Below, piece by piece: positions 6,500-7,089 of a stretch of DNA of 7,089 nucleotides (position 1 is its first letter; the number at the start of each line of letters is the position of its first letter). The DNA lies in contig JAIDKM010000024.1 of the NCBI GenBank assembly GCA_029051915.1, positions 1 to 7,089 on the forward strand, given 5' to 3'. The position numbers and the translations under genes are program-made. Source of the stretch: Alistipes sp. Its GTDB lineage: Bacteria; Bacteroidota; Bacteroidia; Bacteroidales; Rikenellaceae. The notes below the pieces were generated by a model, which saw only the letters and a program-made list of their open reading frames with translations, was not told the origin of the DNA and searched no databases.

Positions 6500-7089
6500 A
6501 TGAAACTTCATCTTCTTCTTTTTTCTTTGTGCACCATGACCATCCTCTCTTGCAGCGAAACGCCGAAGTTCGATCCCGCCGCGATCGAGGATGCCGGTGC
6601 CCGCATCTCGCATGTCGAGCCTCTTTCGTGGTGGACAGGCATGCGTACGCCCCTCCAGCTCTTGATCCATGGCGACAGCATCGCCGCCTGCGACGTGCGC
6701 GTCGAGGGGCCGCAGGGGTTGCGTATCGCCGGCGTGCATAAGGCCGATAGTCCCCATTACCTCTTCGTCGACGTCGAGGTGGCTGCCGACGCCCGGCCCG
6801 GCACTCGTTACTTCGTCTTCTCGCGCGGCAGCGAGTGTTTCAAGGTGCCTTACGAAATCGCGGCTCGTCGCGAGGGTTCCGCCGGCCGGCAGAGCTTCAC
6901 CACGGCCGACATGATCTATCTGTTGATGCCCGACCGCTTCGCCGACGGCGATCCTTCGATCGATTCCACGCCCGACACAGCCGAAAAGGCCGACCGCAGC
7001 GCTTTCTTCGGTCGCCACGGCGGCGACTTGCAGGGGATGATCGACCACCTCGATTACATCGCCGACCTCGGGGCTACGGCCGTCTGGTC
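6500..7089 (+). CDS. SusA-like neopullulanase/cyclomaltodextrinase lipoprotein (GH13), 3' partial
   Basis: The first 196 codons of a fifth GH13 gene, open to the window end. The ATG at 6500 follows the gene 4 stop by four bases. The leader MKLHLLLFSLCTMTILSC has a lipobox ILSC with Cys18, followed by SETPKFD, which is mildly acidic. Residues 19-135 form a beta-type N-terminal domain resembling that of cyclomaltodextrinases, with the aromatic WWTGM near residue 45. The barrel begins at DMIYLLMPDRFADGD (about residue 137), and RHGGDLQGMIDHLDYIADLG then matches the pattern shared by neopullulanases, cyclomaltodextrinases and SusA. The catalytic residues lie beyond the window, so activity cannot be confirmed. 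Expected role: hydrolysis of maltodextrins, pullulan-type or cyclic glucans, in the periplasm or on the surface. An internal ATG at 6536 is an unlikely start because it would destroy the signal peptide. Confidence 0.88.
   Translation, partial: MKLHLLLFSLCTMTILSCSETPKFDPAAIEDAGARISHVEPLSWWTGMRTPLQLLIHGDSIAACDVRVEGPQGLRIAGVHKADSPHYLFVDVEVAADARPGTRYFVFSRGSECFKVPYEIAARREGSAGRQSFTTADMIYLLMPDRFADGDPSIDSTPDTAEKADRSAFFGRHGGDLQGMIDHLDYIADLGATAVW

Noticed and set aside
6485..7048. 187-codon open frame on the minus strand over gene 5
   Set aside because: The plus strand here encodes a lipoprotein leader and the start of a GH13 domain in an open frame from 6500 to the window end; the minus-strand product has no recognisable domain.

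Overview
The window is a run of five co-directional glycoside hydrolase family 13 (alpha-amylase superfamily) genes on the + strand, with almost no space between them. High GC, lipoprotein signal peptides, lack of Shine-Dalgarno motifs, and a first gene resembling the outer-membrane amylase SusG of Bacteroides all point to the Bacteroidota. The GC-rich codon usage suggests an Alistipes/Rikenellaceae-like gut species rather than a Bacteroides. That genus-level guess is inference only.

Layout: (1) 2-1669, a SusG-like lipoprotein alpha-amylase, cut at its 5' end by the window edge; (2) 1666-3765, a 699-residue lipoprotein with a roughly 190-residue N-terminal region before its GH13 barrel, overlapping gene 1 by ATGA; (3) 3770-5113, a 447-residue lipoprotein GH13; (4) 5221-6495, a 424-residue paralogue of gene 3 that starts directly at the catalytic domain and has no signal peptide; (5) 6500 to the end, the start of a lipoprotein resembling neopullulanase/cyclomaltodextrinase (SusA-like), cut by the window edge. 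The four visible catalytic regions of GH13 are intact in genes 1-4.

The only gap of any size is 5114-5220. It is largely filled by a near-perfect 100-base inverted repeat (5108-5207) that also contains the stop codon of gene 3. No promoter was recognised in the window, so the genes most likely belong to one operon whose start, probably with susC/susD-type genes, lies upstream.

Inferred pathway: gene 1 cuts starch or a related alpha-glucan at the cell surface, genes 2, 3 and 5 trim the products as lipoproteins (periplasmic or surface side), and gene 4, if truly leaderless, acts in the cytoplasm. The number of different GH13 enzymes in a row and the change of compartment between the tandem paralogues 3 and 4 are the most noteworthy points. 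I see no sign of a wholly new kind of system; this is an elaborated starch-utilisation locus.
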